DNA from: Pyrenochaeta sp. MPI-SDFR-AT-0127
Lineage: Eukaryota > Ascomycota > Dothideomycetes > Pleosporales > Cucurbitariaceae
DNA length: 64,000 nt
Direction of reading: 5' to 3'
Assembly (NCBI GenBank): GCA_020747015.1
Contig: JAGTJM010000053.1
Span: 1-64,000 of the forward strand
Positions 34,235 to 47,105 of the stretch are shown here, piece after piece. Every line of letters begins with the position of its first letter. The stretch's first letter is position 1. Made by a program: the position numbers and the translations under genes. The notes beneath the pieces are model-generated. The model was not told the DNA's origin. It worked only from the letters and a program-made list of their open reading frames with translations, and ran no database searches.

Positions 34235-35040
34235 TCCTTCTCGAAGCTCAATATCACAATGTGATATCAAAGATGATCAAGGTTTGAGTCTGATATGAAA
34301 GCCTTCATTTTCGTGTCACAGAAATAAAGTCATTTCTTCCGATCATACTTCCTCAACAACCAGCTTCCAGAAAGGAGCTTTCGTTTTCTCATCAATCAAT
34401 AACCTCCAGCAACTACTTTCCGCATACGTTGAGTACTGTTCTGACGCCCCTAAGAAATCACTGTTATTCAGTAAAACTCTCTGCTGGTGCCTTCCTAGTT
34501 TCTCATTTGAAGGTTATTTGAACGCTCAGAGCTATATTTCTAAGCTTATTCTGTCGCTCGTGGTGGTGAGGTGCAGTCATAGTGGCAAACAATCAGCAAA
34601 CGAAATGCATTTTTCTATCGTATTTCCTCTCAAGTCTAGACTATTAAGTATTCTGATAACAACTGCCAAATCGCTACTGCAGTCTTCGTGGTAGCGTCGA
34701 GAATAGAAGTTTTGCGACTTGTTCACGTAATCGTCCCAAAGAGGAAATCACCGCCCGAACCTCGGTATCTTTCTCCGCTTTCTTCAAACCCCACAGCCCG
34801 CACGACGTCGCCATAAGGCACAGGAAGCAGCGCAATCTGTGCAGAATCGATCCGAGGGACAAAAGAGATAGGTGCTGGCCCATATATTCCTCCCTTCCGC
34901 TTTTCACCACTTTCCAATCTTCCGCCATCCTCAACCGCCGCAACCCCTAGTTACCGTCGCTTCAACTGAAGTGCAGAGAAACGGAGCTTACAAAAAACCT
35001 CGAATCACATCACTCTCTAATCAAAAATTCTTCCCTCAAC
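34235..35040. other. Intergenic, upstream of the MDR oxidoreductase
   Basis: About 800 bases with only short overlapping frames on minus around 34674-34943, which I do not support as genes. The last 100-150 bases before 35041 are CT-rich, as in fungal promoters. Confidence 0.5.
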
Positions 35041-36195
35041 ATGCCGTCCTACACTGCAATTCACCTGGCGGAGCGGCCACAAGACGCCATCGTCGCTGGA
35101 AAGACATTCACCCCAAAACAGCACCAGGTTCCTTCAGCGTCAGACTTGAAAGATGGAGAAGTCATCTTCCAAACACTATACCTCTCTCTTGATCCCGCCA
35201 TGCGCAGCTGGATCAACCCCACACGGTCTTATATCGCACCCGTGGAAATCGGCGCTGTCATGCGTGGCAACGGCATTGGTCTCATCATTGCTTCCAAGTC
35301 GAAGAAATTCCCCGCCGGAACGTACGCAATGGGTATGTGCGGGTGGTCTGAGTACGCTGTGCTGAAAGAGAAGTTTCTGGAGCCACTTGATCTGCCTGAG
35401 GGCGCCGTGCCAACAGATGCCCTCGGTGTATTGGGAATGACTGGTCTCACCGCGTATTTTGGTCTGTTGGAGGTTGGACAGGTCAAGGCTGGCGATTTTG
35501 TCGTTGTCAGTGGCGCTGCAGGCGCTACCGGAAGTGTAGTTGGCCAGATTGCAAAGCTCAAGGGCGCAAAGGTGCTCGGTTTGGCAGGTGAAGACAGCAA
35601 AGTGCAATGGTTGAAAGAGGAGCTTGGATTCGATGAGGCGCTAAACTACAAAGACCCAGAGTTTGCGAAGAAGTTCAGGGCTGCGACAAAGGGATTGATC
35701 GATGTGTACTTTGACAACGTTGGTGGAGAGATTCTCGACCTGGCGTTATCGAGAGCCAAGCCGTTTGCGAGATTTGTCATGTGCGGAGCCATCAGCGAGT
35801 ACAACAAGAAGAAGCCGCAGGGCCCAAAGGTAAGATTTTACACTCACCCATGCATTTGCTATCGAATAATTGTCCTGACATATGCAGAACTACCTAATGA
35901 TCATCTCAATGCGCATTCGTATGCAAGGATTCATTGTCTTCGATTACGAAGAGAAGTACGCTGAGGCGCGGAAGCAACTCGCTCAGTGGCTATCAGAAGG
36001 AAAGCTCAAGAGGAAAGAGACGATCATCCAGGGTGGTATCAACAAATCAGAGGAAGCTCTTGTCGGACTGTTCGAGGGCAGGAATACTGGTAAGTCTCAT
36101 CCTTTGTGTTTCTTGATGATGCTCCAATGCTAACAAATCCAGGTAAAATCATGGTTCAGGTTGCGAGCCCCGAGGACGCTAAGGCGAAGTTGTAA
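35041..36195 (+). CDS. NADP-dependent MDR oxidoreductase (prostaglandin/alkenal reductase type)
   Basis: Three exons, 35041-35829, 35888-36089 and 36143-36195, with introns of 58 and 53 nt, give 347 aa, the usual length of the family. It belongs to the zinc-independent medium-chain reductases related to leukotriene B4 12-hydroxydehydrogenase and plant/bacterial alkenal double-bond reductases. Visible features: LYLSLDPAMRSWINP near the N-terminus, GMTGLTAYFGLLEVG, the Rossmann glycine motif VVVSGAAGATGSVVGQIAK, DVYFDNVGGEILDLAL and the C-terminal KRKETIIQGG...EEALVGLFEGRNTGKIMVQV. No structural zinc cysteines. It probably reduces alpha,beta-unsaturated carbonyls with NADPH in the cytosol; the natural substrate is unknown. 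Confidence 0.9.
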
Positions 36196-36802
36196 AAGTA
36201 GCATTGTCATTAGATTTGTGTTTCAATTAGCTTTGCCGATGGCATTGAACTGTGTTATGAGTATGAGCTTATTTCCTGGCTTCGGTCAGATAGAATATTA
36301 TGTATAGATGAATGGTTCTACATTTTCTGCGCATCGTACTTCTCAATATCTAAGAACTCGCACTACAAGGAATCTTACAGTTACATAACTTGGCCAGGCT
36401 TATGTCTCAGAAGACCAGTTCAAGACCAGTTTTAGTAGTAACTTTAGACAAACGCCTATACATACATCAGCAATGAAGTTTCGATATCAAAAATACTCCG
36501 TACACGTGATCTTCTTGTCAGGTGAAAGGTATCGGAATATCGGGTAGTACTAACACAATACGAGCATCCTGTTCGCATATATCGTATTTGCGCACTGACC
36601 AGTACTTGGCAATGATACCTGGTGACATGGTTATCTCTTGCCTCGTCTTCCTCTCCCAGCAATGTGCATTCGAACTTTGCAACTCCTGTGGTACAGAAGT
36701 TGTTATCTTTATAGCTCATCCAATCAGGTGCTGAGAGTCACTTTCCGTTGTTACTGCGAACGGAGCTCCTGAGATCAATATATCACCAGCTCTCATTGCG
36801 AC
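36196..36802. other. Intergenic, nothing recognised
   Basis: About 600 bases between two genes on plus. No gene or repeat supported. Confidence 0.5.
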
Positions 36803-38152
36803 ATGTTGTTAGTCTCAGAAACGACACTGCGTCCCGGACGTGCATTGAGCGCACTCGAAAACTTACCCTCCGAAATTATAGAGAGGATACTGTTCGAGTT
36901 GGTTTGGGACGTGAACCCACCGCCCCGCCGCACTCAAACTTATGACATCCCTTACTTTGAGGAAGAAATAGACGGTGAACGATCGGGTACGGTTGGTCTG
37001 ATTGCCTTCAGGCTTGTATCCCGCAGAATTCGAAAATGCTCTTGGATCGCACTCGGACATGTCATTGGCGAGACATTGTTTGACATCCGCTCTAGGGATA
37101 GTGTGGAAGCGCTTGTTGCGATATCCAACTGCAAAGAGCTCGTCCCGTGGGTGAAGAAGCTGACTCTGGCGTGCTTTGGTGTCAGTGAATTATATCCCTT
37201 TACAAATCGGGTTGACCCCGAGGCAGCGCGAACGCTGCGCGATCTAGACGAAGTTTCACGCGCTGAACTCCAGCGCCTACGTCAAGTGGACAAGGCCTGG
37301 TATCCCAAGGCATGGGCTTGGAAAGATGCCAACGAGATCAGTGTGATGGAGAACGACACTGGAAGCCCGATGGAAAATAGTGATCTGGCTAGTCTCGTGA
37401 ACATTGTTTCGCAGTGCTTCGTCGCCCTACATAATGTGGAACATATCAATCACAACCATGACCGTTACACCATCCCGCCTAGGTTTCTAAAATTCGCTCG
37501 ACAGTATGCTTGCGGAATCGACACCTACTTTCGTACCGAACATAGTTTGGAAGGTGCCAGGAGCGCGTACACTGGACTCTGTATTGTGCTATTCGCAATG
37601 GCAAAGGCATGCATGAAGCCTAGAGTTCTTGAGTTAGCGGCTCAAATGTACGAACCGCATTGCTTCATGGCTCCTGTGCCGGTAGGCAGAATCGCAGACA
37701 TTTTCCAACGCGTTGAAACGCTCTGCGTCAGCAGCACGTACGGTGCGCAAGAAGATTTGCAAGAGGGCTGGCAAGAGCATGGACCTCGGATAACGATCTC
37801 AAATTCTGTGTTTCCAGCTCTCCGTATACTTGGTGTAGGTGGGTGGCATGCTGATGCGTCCACCCCCAGGCCTATATCGCCATTACCACCACCTTGGGAT
37901 GCGCCCCGCGTAACGAGTATTACGATTTTTGAAGCTTCTCAATCCGACCGAACCCTTGAATCTTTTCTCGTCTTTCTCAAAGACACCCTCCAATTCGTCA
38001 GCTTCCAGCAAATGAACGAAGCTGAATGGTATGACACTATACTTGAGCCGCTGTTAAAGCTTGATCTGGATTATTTAGAAATCGCCAACGGCTATGATAC
38101 GCCGGCCATATTAATCGGGGACGCTTCAACTATTGCCCTGGTAAACAGTTGA
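36803..38152 (+). CDS. F-box-like hypothetical protein
   Basis: Single exon, 449 aa. Residues about 18-35 (LENLPSEIIERILFELV) match an F-box helix, followed by IAFRLVSRRIRKCSWIALG, a pattern common in fungal F-box proteins. The rest has no recognised domain but includes segments with the feel of irregular leucine-rich repeats (FQRVETLCVSSTYG, FPALRILGVGGWHAD). If functional it would serve as a substrate adaptor of an SCF ubiquitin ligase; the target is unknown. There is no signal peptide or membrane segment. Confidence 0.65.
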   Translation: MLLVSETTLRPGRALSALENLPSEIIERILFELVWDVNPPPRRTQTYDIPYFEEEIDGERSGTVGLIAFRLVSRRIRKCSWIALGHVIGETLFDIRSRDSVEALVAISNCKELVPWVKKLTLACFGVSELYPFTNRVDPEAARTLRDLDEVSRAELQRLRQVDKAWYPKAWAWKDANEISVMENDTGSPMENSDLASLVNIVSQCFVALHNVEHINHNHDRYTIPPRFLKFARQYACGIDTYFRTEHSLEGARSAYTGLCIVLFAMAKACMKPRVLELAAQMYEPHCFMAPVPVGRIADIFQRVETLCVSSTYGAQEDLQEGWQEHGPRITISNSVFPALRILGVGGWHADASTPRPISPLPPPWDAPRVTSITIFEASQSDRTLESFLVFLKDTLQFVSFQQMNEAEWYDTILEPLLKLDLDYLEIANGYDTPAILIGDASTIALVNS

Positions 38153-38718
38153 GAGTCATGTACGTAAAAGGTGAACAGGATTGATGACATTTTTATACCA
38201 CAACACGTACACCCTAGACTAGTACACACAGGGAAGAGGATATGTACTTGTCATTAAAGATTGGGTTTTACTCACGTGACATGTGGATTTGGATTTTCAT
38301 TACTTGATCTCCCACAGTGGGTAATATATGAGGCCTAGTGAGCTCTATTTGCACTTTGAACGAATTCTGGCTTCTAAACCTGATGCAGCATGATTGTGTT
38401 CTCGTTATGATATTATCTAATGGTTTCAATATACTTGAATACCACGTATTGACGAACGCTCACAAATATCATACGCGCAGTACAATCCGATGATGCCGCA
38501 TTTCTAACCCAACGAGAAATGGAGATCATGTTTAGCATTTATGCTACTGGCCTCTCGTGAGATCTTAAAAGCAGACCGGTGACAAAATGATGAAAAATGG
38601 CACTGAAGGACCGAGAAATACAAATATATAACTAACAACGTGGATGTTATCTCACGGTGAGTAAGAGCCTAACAAGTGAACTACAACTATAAATGGTGCC
38701 CTCAACCGCATCGCCTTG
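38153..38718. other. Intergenic between convergent genes
   Basis: About 570 AT-leaning bases between the 3' ends of the F-box gene and the ankyrin NLR. No gene supported. Confidence 0.5.
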
Positions 38719-41700
38719 TCATTTTTGGTTAATTGTGCCATAATTGCGCAAGAACAAAGAAACCTCTTCATGCCCATATAATTCTCCAACACCTACAGCA
38801 TAGGTTGTCAACTTTGCGCCATGTTCAAGTAGCAGCTTAACGATATTCAGACTCCCTGACTGCGCTGCCCAGTATAATGCCGTCCTTTTGTACATGTCTT
38901 CTGATTCTAGACAACTATTTCGTCGTAAGAGCGAAGCAACAATAGCTTTGTGCCCCTTCCAGGATGCGAGGCATAGTAAACTCCTGCCAGACGAGTCTAC
39001 AGCATCGATGTTTGCACTGAACTTATCGAAACATTGCTCCAAAGGCGGAAGCATGCCTCGACTTGCACAAACAATAGTGGAGAGGTGTAGTATCTCGGCA
39101 CCAATCACAGATTTACTGCCAATATCCTGAAGAGTTTCCCACAAAGAATCGATGTTCAAAACTCTTTGAGACATGAGCATAATTCGAAATGGTTCGGCAG
39201 AACTGAGCCCGCGCGCCATCAGGGAAGCAAGGCGCCATGCGCCCCCAGACCGCGGGAGCTGATTCATGATTGACTGAAGCTCCTTTGGTTCCATCTTCTT
39301 GGTCACGTTCATGACCATGTCGTCGGCGCGACGGGTGGATGCGAGAGCTGCTAACAAATCGCGTTTGCTGTATGCCTCCAAACCCTCAAACATATCATCT
39401 GTAGGAATAGATGAATCTAACGACAGTTGAAATATCCATGAATCCTCTTGGAGCTCCAATTCTCTAAGCCTGCTCAGTGCCCTCTCCCTAGCGTTCTTAC
39501 TGATCGCCTGCAAATCAGCACCGTTTGCGGCCAGTCTGGATACAATCCCATCTAGATCCCAATGCGAGTCCCAAGAAACTAGTTTCGATTGGGCCAAGTG
39601 ATCAATATATGAATGAACTGGCGTTTTGTTGAGATTGTCGGTAATATCGACATCCGCAACGCTCATTAGAAACCATTCCAATCTCCTTAGCGTGTTTGAG
39701 GTCCCACAGCGGTTGGGATGATGGAGTGAACCTAGAAATAGATGTAATGAAGTACGCCCGTGATTGTCTTGTATATCGATGGATTCTTCAGTCTGGTCCA
39801 TTAGAAGACGGTCTATCTCGATCCTATGACTGTGATGCATTGCAGCAAAATGGAGCGCTGTCATGCCGTGGCTATCTTGAATAGCGAGATCTGCCCCTCT
39901 TTTCAGCAGAATATCCAACTGAGGGGTCAGATCAGATGATGCATCATTGGCGCTGTCGAGAAGAGCGTGTAACGGTGTCCGGCCAAGTGAGTTTGAGACG
40001 TTGATACAATCACAAACCATCAAGAACCGCTCCAATACCCAATTCTTTCGTCCAGCTGCCAGTAGTAGTGCAGTATTTCCAGCGTCGTCTTTAACGCAAG
40101 GGTCCAGTTCCCACCCTAAGAGAATTTCGAGGATTTCTTTGTCATCGTTTCTTATAACCCCAAGGTTCGCTCTCAGAGCGAGGTGAAGAGCGTTCCAGCC
40201 TTGACTCGGTTTCTGACCTCCATCACATATATCTTTGAAGACTGACAGGACATCTGTTCTTCCTACCAAACACATGTAACCAGGTCCTAAAAGATACTCG
40301 AAAGCAGAGTGGCCAGCCTCATCCAATGCCCACCTCTCAATGCCGCGTCTAGCAAGGACAAAAACAGAGTTGATGCAACCTTTGAGGCAAGCATGATGTA
40401 GTGCACTACGACCTTTCTCATCAACAATGTTGATATCGACATTGCATCGATCCAGGAAGTATTCAATAACAGAAACGGTGTTGTTTGCCGCCGCAGCATG
40501 AAGACCTATGTTGCCGCACCAGTTTTTTGAAGCCGGATCAAGTCCATATTGCTCAACTAGCCACTGGACAGTCTGAAGTCGGTTATGCGAAAGCGCCGAC
40601 TCAATATGAGTATCGAATTTTGGACCATTAAGGAAGACTTCCACAACTGCTTTATTCCCTGACTCCGCTGCAATTTCAAATGCTGTACGCCCACTCTCGT
40701 CGCAAACAAACGGATTCATTCCCACGTTGAGAAGGTATTCGGTAGCATCCTTGTATCCATACAACGCCGCGATGTGTAACAGGTTGCCCTTTTTGGCTAA
40801 TCTTGTGCGAGGGGCGTCTGGCCTGACCGAATGTTTGAATAATAAACGAAGTACGTCAACTGAGCCTGTACTCGTTGCAACTTGAAGAGCCGTGACTGAA
40901 TTTGCATCGATAGAGGAAGGCTCATGCCCTAAAGCTAGTAGTGACCGTATCGTAGGATACAAAGCTAGGGATGTCGCAAAATGCAGAGGCGGCTGTCTGC
41001 CATACGCTTGATAAGGGTCCTTCAAAATCCAGAATATCTTAATCCATTCCCTGCCAGCCTCGCTAACTAAATATCGTGCAAACCCTCTGTGGAAAGTTCC
41101 TTCTGTTGAACTAACTTCTCTAATATGCTCTGGAAGACTCTCGTAGCAGTAGCGAAGGGTGGGAAACATAGTCAAGAGTTTTTTGCTCAAGGTCTGATCT
41201 GCGCCAGCAATATGGGCCCGCACTGTGGCCGTTACAGACTCCGTTTCAGATATAACTCCTGTATGACGGACCGAGCTTAAGTTCGATATAGGAGATGCCT
41301 CCTGAATTTCTTGAAGGCCACAGCTCATAATAGTCCCCCTTGACTGGTCTAAGCATATCTGGAGATAATGGAGACAATTCTCTGCAAGGTTCCGATGAGC
41401 AACGCTGCTTAGATGCTCAGAATCAGCTGGGCTGCAAGCGGGATTGGCCCCAGCTTCCTTGTAGAAGTCGTTCAACAACCAATTCGGTGGAGCTGACAAT
41501 TTAGAGTCATCTGAGACTTGGTCGCATTTGAGTAGAAACTCATGTGCGGAACGATGGATCAGGCAAACCTTCCGATCACCCTCACTAACATCTTCATCCC
41601 CAGTAGTGGCCTTCAGTAAAGGCCCATGAATCTGGATGATCCCGGGGTCACTGAGTAAGGAGGTGCTCGTGTTTTCTTCCAGTTCCGAGCGTGTCTTTGT

Positions 41701-44020
41701 GTCCGAACTAAGAGCTGCAGCAGATGCAAGTTGCTCTACTGTTAGGGGCTGATCGCCGAACACAACCCATAGCAGTATTCTACTCACGTCTGAACGATAC
41801 TCGGAAGGTACATTATCGAGAGCTTGTCGATAAACTGCGAACAGATTTTGAGGGAGATTATCCAGAACTCTGCGGATGTCGGCCAGCGAGGCACGAATAG
41901 GCTTCTTTGCCTTTCGATAGCTAGCATCGGGAGTAGGTACATGCCCATTGCAGTTGTACGAGAAACCCCATCCATGATCACTTCTCGAAATGGTCGAAGT
42001 CGCCCTTCTGATAATTCGTTGACCTTGATTTCGATGAAACTTTGAATGGCTTCTTGATGTGATGGTTCCTCATCTAGCTCCATCGTGATTATATTTGAAA
42101 AATTCGAGCTCAAGACCTCCGCCTGCCGGGATCTGCTAAACATGAGAATCTTAATGTTCTTTGATCTACTCATCTTGATTAAAGCTGAAAGAGAGTCCAA
42201 AAACTTGCCTAGAGTCTCATCACACTTGTCCAGCGCATCGATAATGTAAACTGAGGGCTGCCAAAAACCAACAGTGACACTTTCAAATATTTTTTGAAGT
42301 TGTGTATCTTTCCAGTGCCTTGAATTCAGAGATCGTGACTTCGAGCCGGATGACGAAGTCTGCGACGTGATGCTAGAGAATAGGCTTGGATCTTGCTTGA
42401 GAAGTTGGTATGAAAGACTTGACCAGGCAGCCGCTGCAGTACATCTCCCGCTCGGGCTATCAAAGCAATACAGGACTGGAAAGTGACCGCATACCTCCTG
42501 GAGGCCGTACCTGTACATGAAGGCAGCAAGAACCGATTTACCGCTTCCAGAAGGCCCTGAAACGAGCAACACGTTAGGGTTCGGGGTGTCAATCCAGAGT
42601 TTCAACTTAGGATGCTTCACCACCCAATTAAATGTGTTTGGAAAAGGTTCTTCAATACTTTCTAAGCATTCCTCTGGAGTTTGCCTTGGAAGACACCGCA
42701 GAATTTCGGCTTGCGCACTAGAAAGCGAGACTATCCATGCATAATCGATTAGCTTTGATGCGTAAAACCTATAAAAAGTGCTAATTACGAAGCGCCTTCC
42801 AATTTTAGAGTTGTCGAGGACTTCTAGCGTGTCATAAAACAGTGGAAAATTTGACACGTTTTGAGGATGAAGATCATGAATTTCGGACATTATCTACAGT
42901 TAGAGGCTACACACCTGTTTCTCTCTGCTTCGTCTCAACTCTTTTTAGATTCTGAAGAACATTATGAAAGGTAGAATCATCTACACCTTTAAATCTGATC
43001 ATACTAGTGTGGTCCGCATCAATTGGCTCTGGGGGGCTCGCTTTGGAATAGTGAATAGCAGCCGCTGCCTCGTCAACAACCTATATACTGTTGGCCGAGA
43101 AGAAGGATTCATCTCGCAATGATTAACTCACTCGGGTTCCCAGGCCCACAGTTCCCTTTGTCTCAAAAAAACTAATCATGATGAGTTTATACTCAACGTA
43201 GAGACTGAGGAGGCGGAAGCTATCCGCTAAATCAACAAGCTCATCCGAACCCGACTCCAATGCCGCTTCCATCTTTGGTGGAATTTCTGTGAATGCAGCC
43301 TTGGCCATCTTTTGCAGCACCTTTACCCGCTTCATGCCTAACACAGAACTTCCACCGTGTGGAACGCCAAAAAATACGAAGCCCCGGATGGAAGAGTAGA
43401 GTTGATCCAGATCGTTCGCTTGGGATGCCATGTAACGAGATGCCGTGACAGTGGCCTGGGTATCGAATTAGTGTCTGTATTCCTGTTCAGGAGGACACAT
43501 TGTGGTGTTCTACAGTTTTTGCTACTAGTCCACCCATGCTATGTCCGATGAATACAAGAGGTCTCTTGATTTTCTTATTAGCGTTAGATTTATGCTGAGG
43601 TGTCTCGTGAAAGGGCTACAACATCGGCGTCCACCCGCACCAGTGAAAGCGCATTGACTAGAGCCGAGGATACATTCTGTATGCGCATGAAGTTGTTCGC
43701 GAGATCCGATTCCACCCTTGCATTGTAGCCGAAGGTCATGACCCGGGAGTTTTCTAGATGTGTTCTAAGCTCCCATGGCCAGTAGAATCCACTGGAGTGC
43801 ATCCAAGTATTCTTCGGATGGCCATTGAGGCCGTGTATAAAGACGAAACTTTAACATATCGGAATCAGTACCAACATCGAAGCATTGACTACGATTCAGT
43901 TTTACTTGAAAGCACTCACTCCACGCCTTGTCGCCCAGTCGCGGTATTGTCGAAGAGGAGGGTAAGGCCAGTGGCAGGGATTTCAGGACATTGCTGTATA
44001 TTTCCGGTAGTGCTAGACAT
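38719..44020 (-). CDS. NLR: alpha/beta-hydrolase - NACHT - ankyrin repeats (frame break inside)
   Basis: Exons read as 44020-43920, 43848-43620, 43573-43514, 43455-43132, 43080-42915 and, after a tentative 91-nt intron (42914-42824), a long stretch to 38719. N-terminal alpha/beta-hydrolase: FVFIHGLNGHPKNTW, FIGHSMGGLVAK (nucleophile Ser) and FVFFGVPHGGSS. NACHT: Walker A SGPSGSGKSVLAAF, Walker B VYIIDALDKCDE. Helical linker: ADIRRVLDNLPQNLFAVYRQ and SRILLWVVFGDQPLTVEQLA. Then about 700 residues of ankyrin repeats (TALQVATSTGSVDVLRLLF, LLHIAALYGYKDATEYLL, TALYWAAQSGSLNIVKLLLE). The NACHT frame and the linker/ankyrin frame do not connect: the switch occurs near 41911-41935, with no intron that keeps both conserved flanks. 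A 56-nt intron (41966-41911, donor GTTTCT) is phase-compatible but would remove the conserved GMYLLPMLA. It is either a frameshifted allele, an assembly error or an odd splice. The family acts in fungal non-self recognition. Confidence 0.82.
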
Positions 44021-45148
44021 GACTCATGAAAGCTAACCTGAAGGAAACTAGAAGAAAGAGAGACTGTAATCCAAATCGAACGAATCTACAGCCTAATATC
44101 TCGAATGCTGTATATTATATCTCGCTGTCTAACCCCGCCGTGGCTGCTTATTGAGGAGGTGGGGTCGTGGGTTGTCCAAGAATTACTGGACTGCCAATAA
44201 TATGGAAACCGTAATTTGTTCGATAGAAAGCCAGGACTGAAGCAGCTATGGCTTGCATTGTAGATCCTCGCGCGGTCTTGATTCGACCTTTTTCCACGAC
44301 GCCTTGGTATACACTTCTACTTTATTGGTAGCGCTTGCTGTTTATCTATGCTGATTCAATTGCGTTAAAACCAAGGGCTCCCTATTTCATGGCGGACATT
44401 TTAGGTGAAAGGCATCAGACGTTTACCTGAAATCAACATGTAACGATCTCGAAAAACAACCTTCTCGCGGTCTAGAAAGACAGTAATAGATGAAACATTG
44501 ATTCGTAATGCCATGGCTACGCTATGGGCAAATAGCCGAAAGGCAAGCCCCTCAAGCCTAGCTGGAAGCCTTTGATCACAGCTACAAGCCTAGCGCGCCT
44601 AGCTGAAAGCTTAGCAGCCTTTATCTTGAAGCCACCAAACCTCCCAGACCCAACATTGGCGGCACTAAGATGTATTAGATTTGAGGCCGGCAGCGTTTGT
44701 TACAAGTGAGGGACATTTTGAGCGCTGACAGGAGAAGCAGAGCTCATCGTATTGAGGCTAGCTGAGTACAGCAAATGAGTTCTTCCACTTCTATTGGTCA
44801 GGGCCGTGTGGATTGTAAATAAGTTAAGCTTCTACTTGGGCTGATGATGGCTTGTTGGCGCGTGAAGATGTGCTTGTTTCAATATCAATAGATGACACTG
44901 CTGCCCTTTATTCGACGTGAGTCGCATAGTGGATCTCATCACAACTACGGCATTGGAAATTACAGCGCAATTCTGTGTATCTCCAGAGTATTGTGTCCAA
45001 ACTGATGATAACAACTGAAAGGAAAAGAAGTATGCACGTGTTATTGAATTGTACTCTACATGGAATAAGAATATTGGTCTTTATTGTTTCAATCGCTGTA
45101 GAAGGGAGCCCATTAAGTATACACAGCCTTAACTTCGTATCTTTTACA
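44021..45148. other. Intergenic; locally repetitive AGCCTAGC-like sequence
   Basis: About 1.1 kb without a supported gene. Around 44530-44620 the motif AGCCTAGC and variants recur several times in about 90 bases, as in a degenerate repeat or a worn transposon end. Confidence 0.45.
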
Positions 45149-47105
45149 TTAAACATTTCCTGGCTTCTCAGTGCTATGCGGCTGTGATTGTGTCCTCGAT
45201 AAAGGGGACAAATCTGCCACAGCTGGTGCCGGCGGTGGCGCGTCATCTTTCTTCTCGTCGCCCTTCAAAATCACATCAGATACAAAAAAGCTGCCTAACA
45301 GACAGAGCGCCATCAGAGGCACAAGCATGGCAAAGACGGCCTGAAAGCCCTTCATGCGTGCATCAAGGATAGCGGTGTCCTTACCAGCCGTAGCCGGGTC
45401 ACCAGGGCGCCAGCGTCCATCCATCACGGCGGACACAAGATTTGCGGGAATCCGCGCACGTAGAGCGCTCTCCGTGGTTCCGTATTGAACCGCTGTGGAT
45501 ACAGCAACACCAGCCACGCCGCCGAGGGAGCGCAATAGGTTGCGGGTCGACGTGGCAACAGCGCGGTCTTCTGGCCTGCTGAGCGCCTGCAGAGCGACGA
45601 GACCTGGCGTCGAGGATGATAGTCAGCGCGAAATGAACAGCTATGAGTAAGTGCTTGCAGGGCATATACTCACCTGGCTGGTGCACAAAGCCTACTCCTG
45701 CTCCCTCGACTGCTAGAATCACCACGTACGCGGACAAAGGGGTTGTCCGCGAGAAGACGAGCTTCAAGCCGGCTCCGAGAGACCAGAGCACAAACCCTAT
45801 TCTTAGAACTGGTCCATACCTAGACAAAAATGTGATCAGAACTATTGTCGACTGGTGATACATCCTGGTTGTTAACGTACCTAGCCAACTTGGACATGAT
45901 GGGCCCAGACGAGGCACCAGCGAGGCTCTGGGCCAGGAGGAACGGCAATATCAAAGTTGCGCTCTGCAGAGGCGTGTAACCCCGGACGGTTTGCAGGTAG
46001 AGGGGAATGAAATACTGCGTCGTCTGCCAAACGAAGTCGTGGAGGGCCCCTTGTGCGAGAAGGATGGCTGGGGACCGGCGCTGGAAGAGACGCCACGGCA
46101 TAATGGGCAGCTTCGCGCAGTAGCCTTCGTACAAAGCAAAGGCAATGAGGCAAAGACCACCGATGATGATCATGGGAATAGTATATACACTACGCCACGG
46201 CCAGATACTACCACCCGAACTGATGGGTATCTATCATCCCACAGGTTGCTAGGTAAGCATCTTGATAACAAGTTTTGAGAACAATATGTGAATGTACTTA
46301 CAAGCAGAAGTACTATTCCTGATACGGATGCTGCAATCCCAAGCCAGTCAATCTTCTTGACCTTTTCCTGCCACCGCCCTGTTACCGGTTTGAGGGGCAA
46401 GAGGAGCAGCAACAGAATCAAGCAAATGCCGGCCAGAACAGCTGGGAGCCAGAAAGTCCAACGCCAACCGTCGGGATAGCGGACAAGGCTGGCGGCAGCG
46501 AATGGTCCAGCTATGGCGCCAGCACCTATGGCCAGACTAATCATGCCCTGGTATTTACCACGCTCCTTGAGGCTAACAAGGTCACTCACAATGATGGCGA
46601 CGAGAGAGCTAATCCCACCACCGCCCACACCACTCAGTGCACGAGCAGCATAGAGCCAAGTCGGTGTCTGGGCAAAACCGCACAATAGGCCACCCACCAC
46701 GATACACGTGACCGACGCCAATAAGATGGGCTTGCGTCCCGTGATGTCGGACAAACGACCGTAGAGTGGTTGGAATGCAGTCTGACCAAGCAAGTAGGCC
46801 GTACCGGCCCAGGTGATGGAAGGCCCGGCGTCGAGGGAGTCAGCAATGGTGGGCAACGCTGTTGTGACCGCGTTCATGTCCAGGTACGAGATGAAATAGC
46901 ACAAGCAGAGACACAGGTACGCAGCCATCAGTCGGGCAAAGGGGAGCCGAGAGGCTTGATCCTCGAGTTGCTTCTCGAGTGCTGAAGGTAGCTCTGGTTC
47001 TTGCGAGAGTTGGCTTGATGTCTCCTCAGGTAGGTCCGCACGGGCAGACTGAGGGACGGCAGCGCCGCCTGTGGCCTGTAGCAACAACGGTTCTGGCTGG
47101 CCCAT
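45149..47105 (-). CDS. MFS multidrug/toxin efflux transporter, DHA2 type
   Basis: Four exons, 47105-46302, 46230-45881, 45819-45674 and 45603-45149, with introns of 71, 61 and 70 nt, give 584 aa. After a cytosolic leader there is a series of membrane helices consistent with the 14-span DHA2 family. Family motifs: LDMNAVTTALPTIADSLDAG after the first helix, GRLSDITGRKPILL (motif A) and ARALSGVGGGGISSLVAII. The C-terminal tail is charged and Pro-rich. Relatives of this branch, such as TOXA-type pumps, often export secondary metabolites and sit in their gene clusters. It lies just downstream of, and on the same strand as, the PEP mutase gene, with about 1 kb between them, so export of the phosphonate product is the natural hypothesis (inference). 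Confidence 0.9.

Noticed and set aside
34674..34943. 89-codon minus-strand frame upstream of the MDR oxidoreductase
   Set aside because: No domain, and it overlaps the likely promoter and leader of the plus-strand gene.
41784..41790. Overlap of the NACHT and ankyrin open frames taken as the natural gene boundary
   Set aside because: The conserved linker before the ankyrins is encoded in the ankyrin frame well upstream of its first ATG, so these are not two genes overlapping by four bases; they are one gene with a frame break near 41911-41935.
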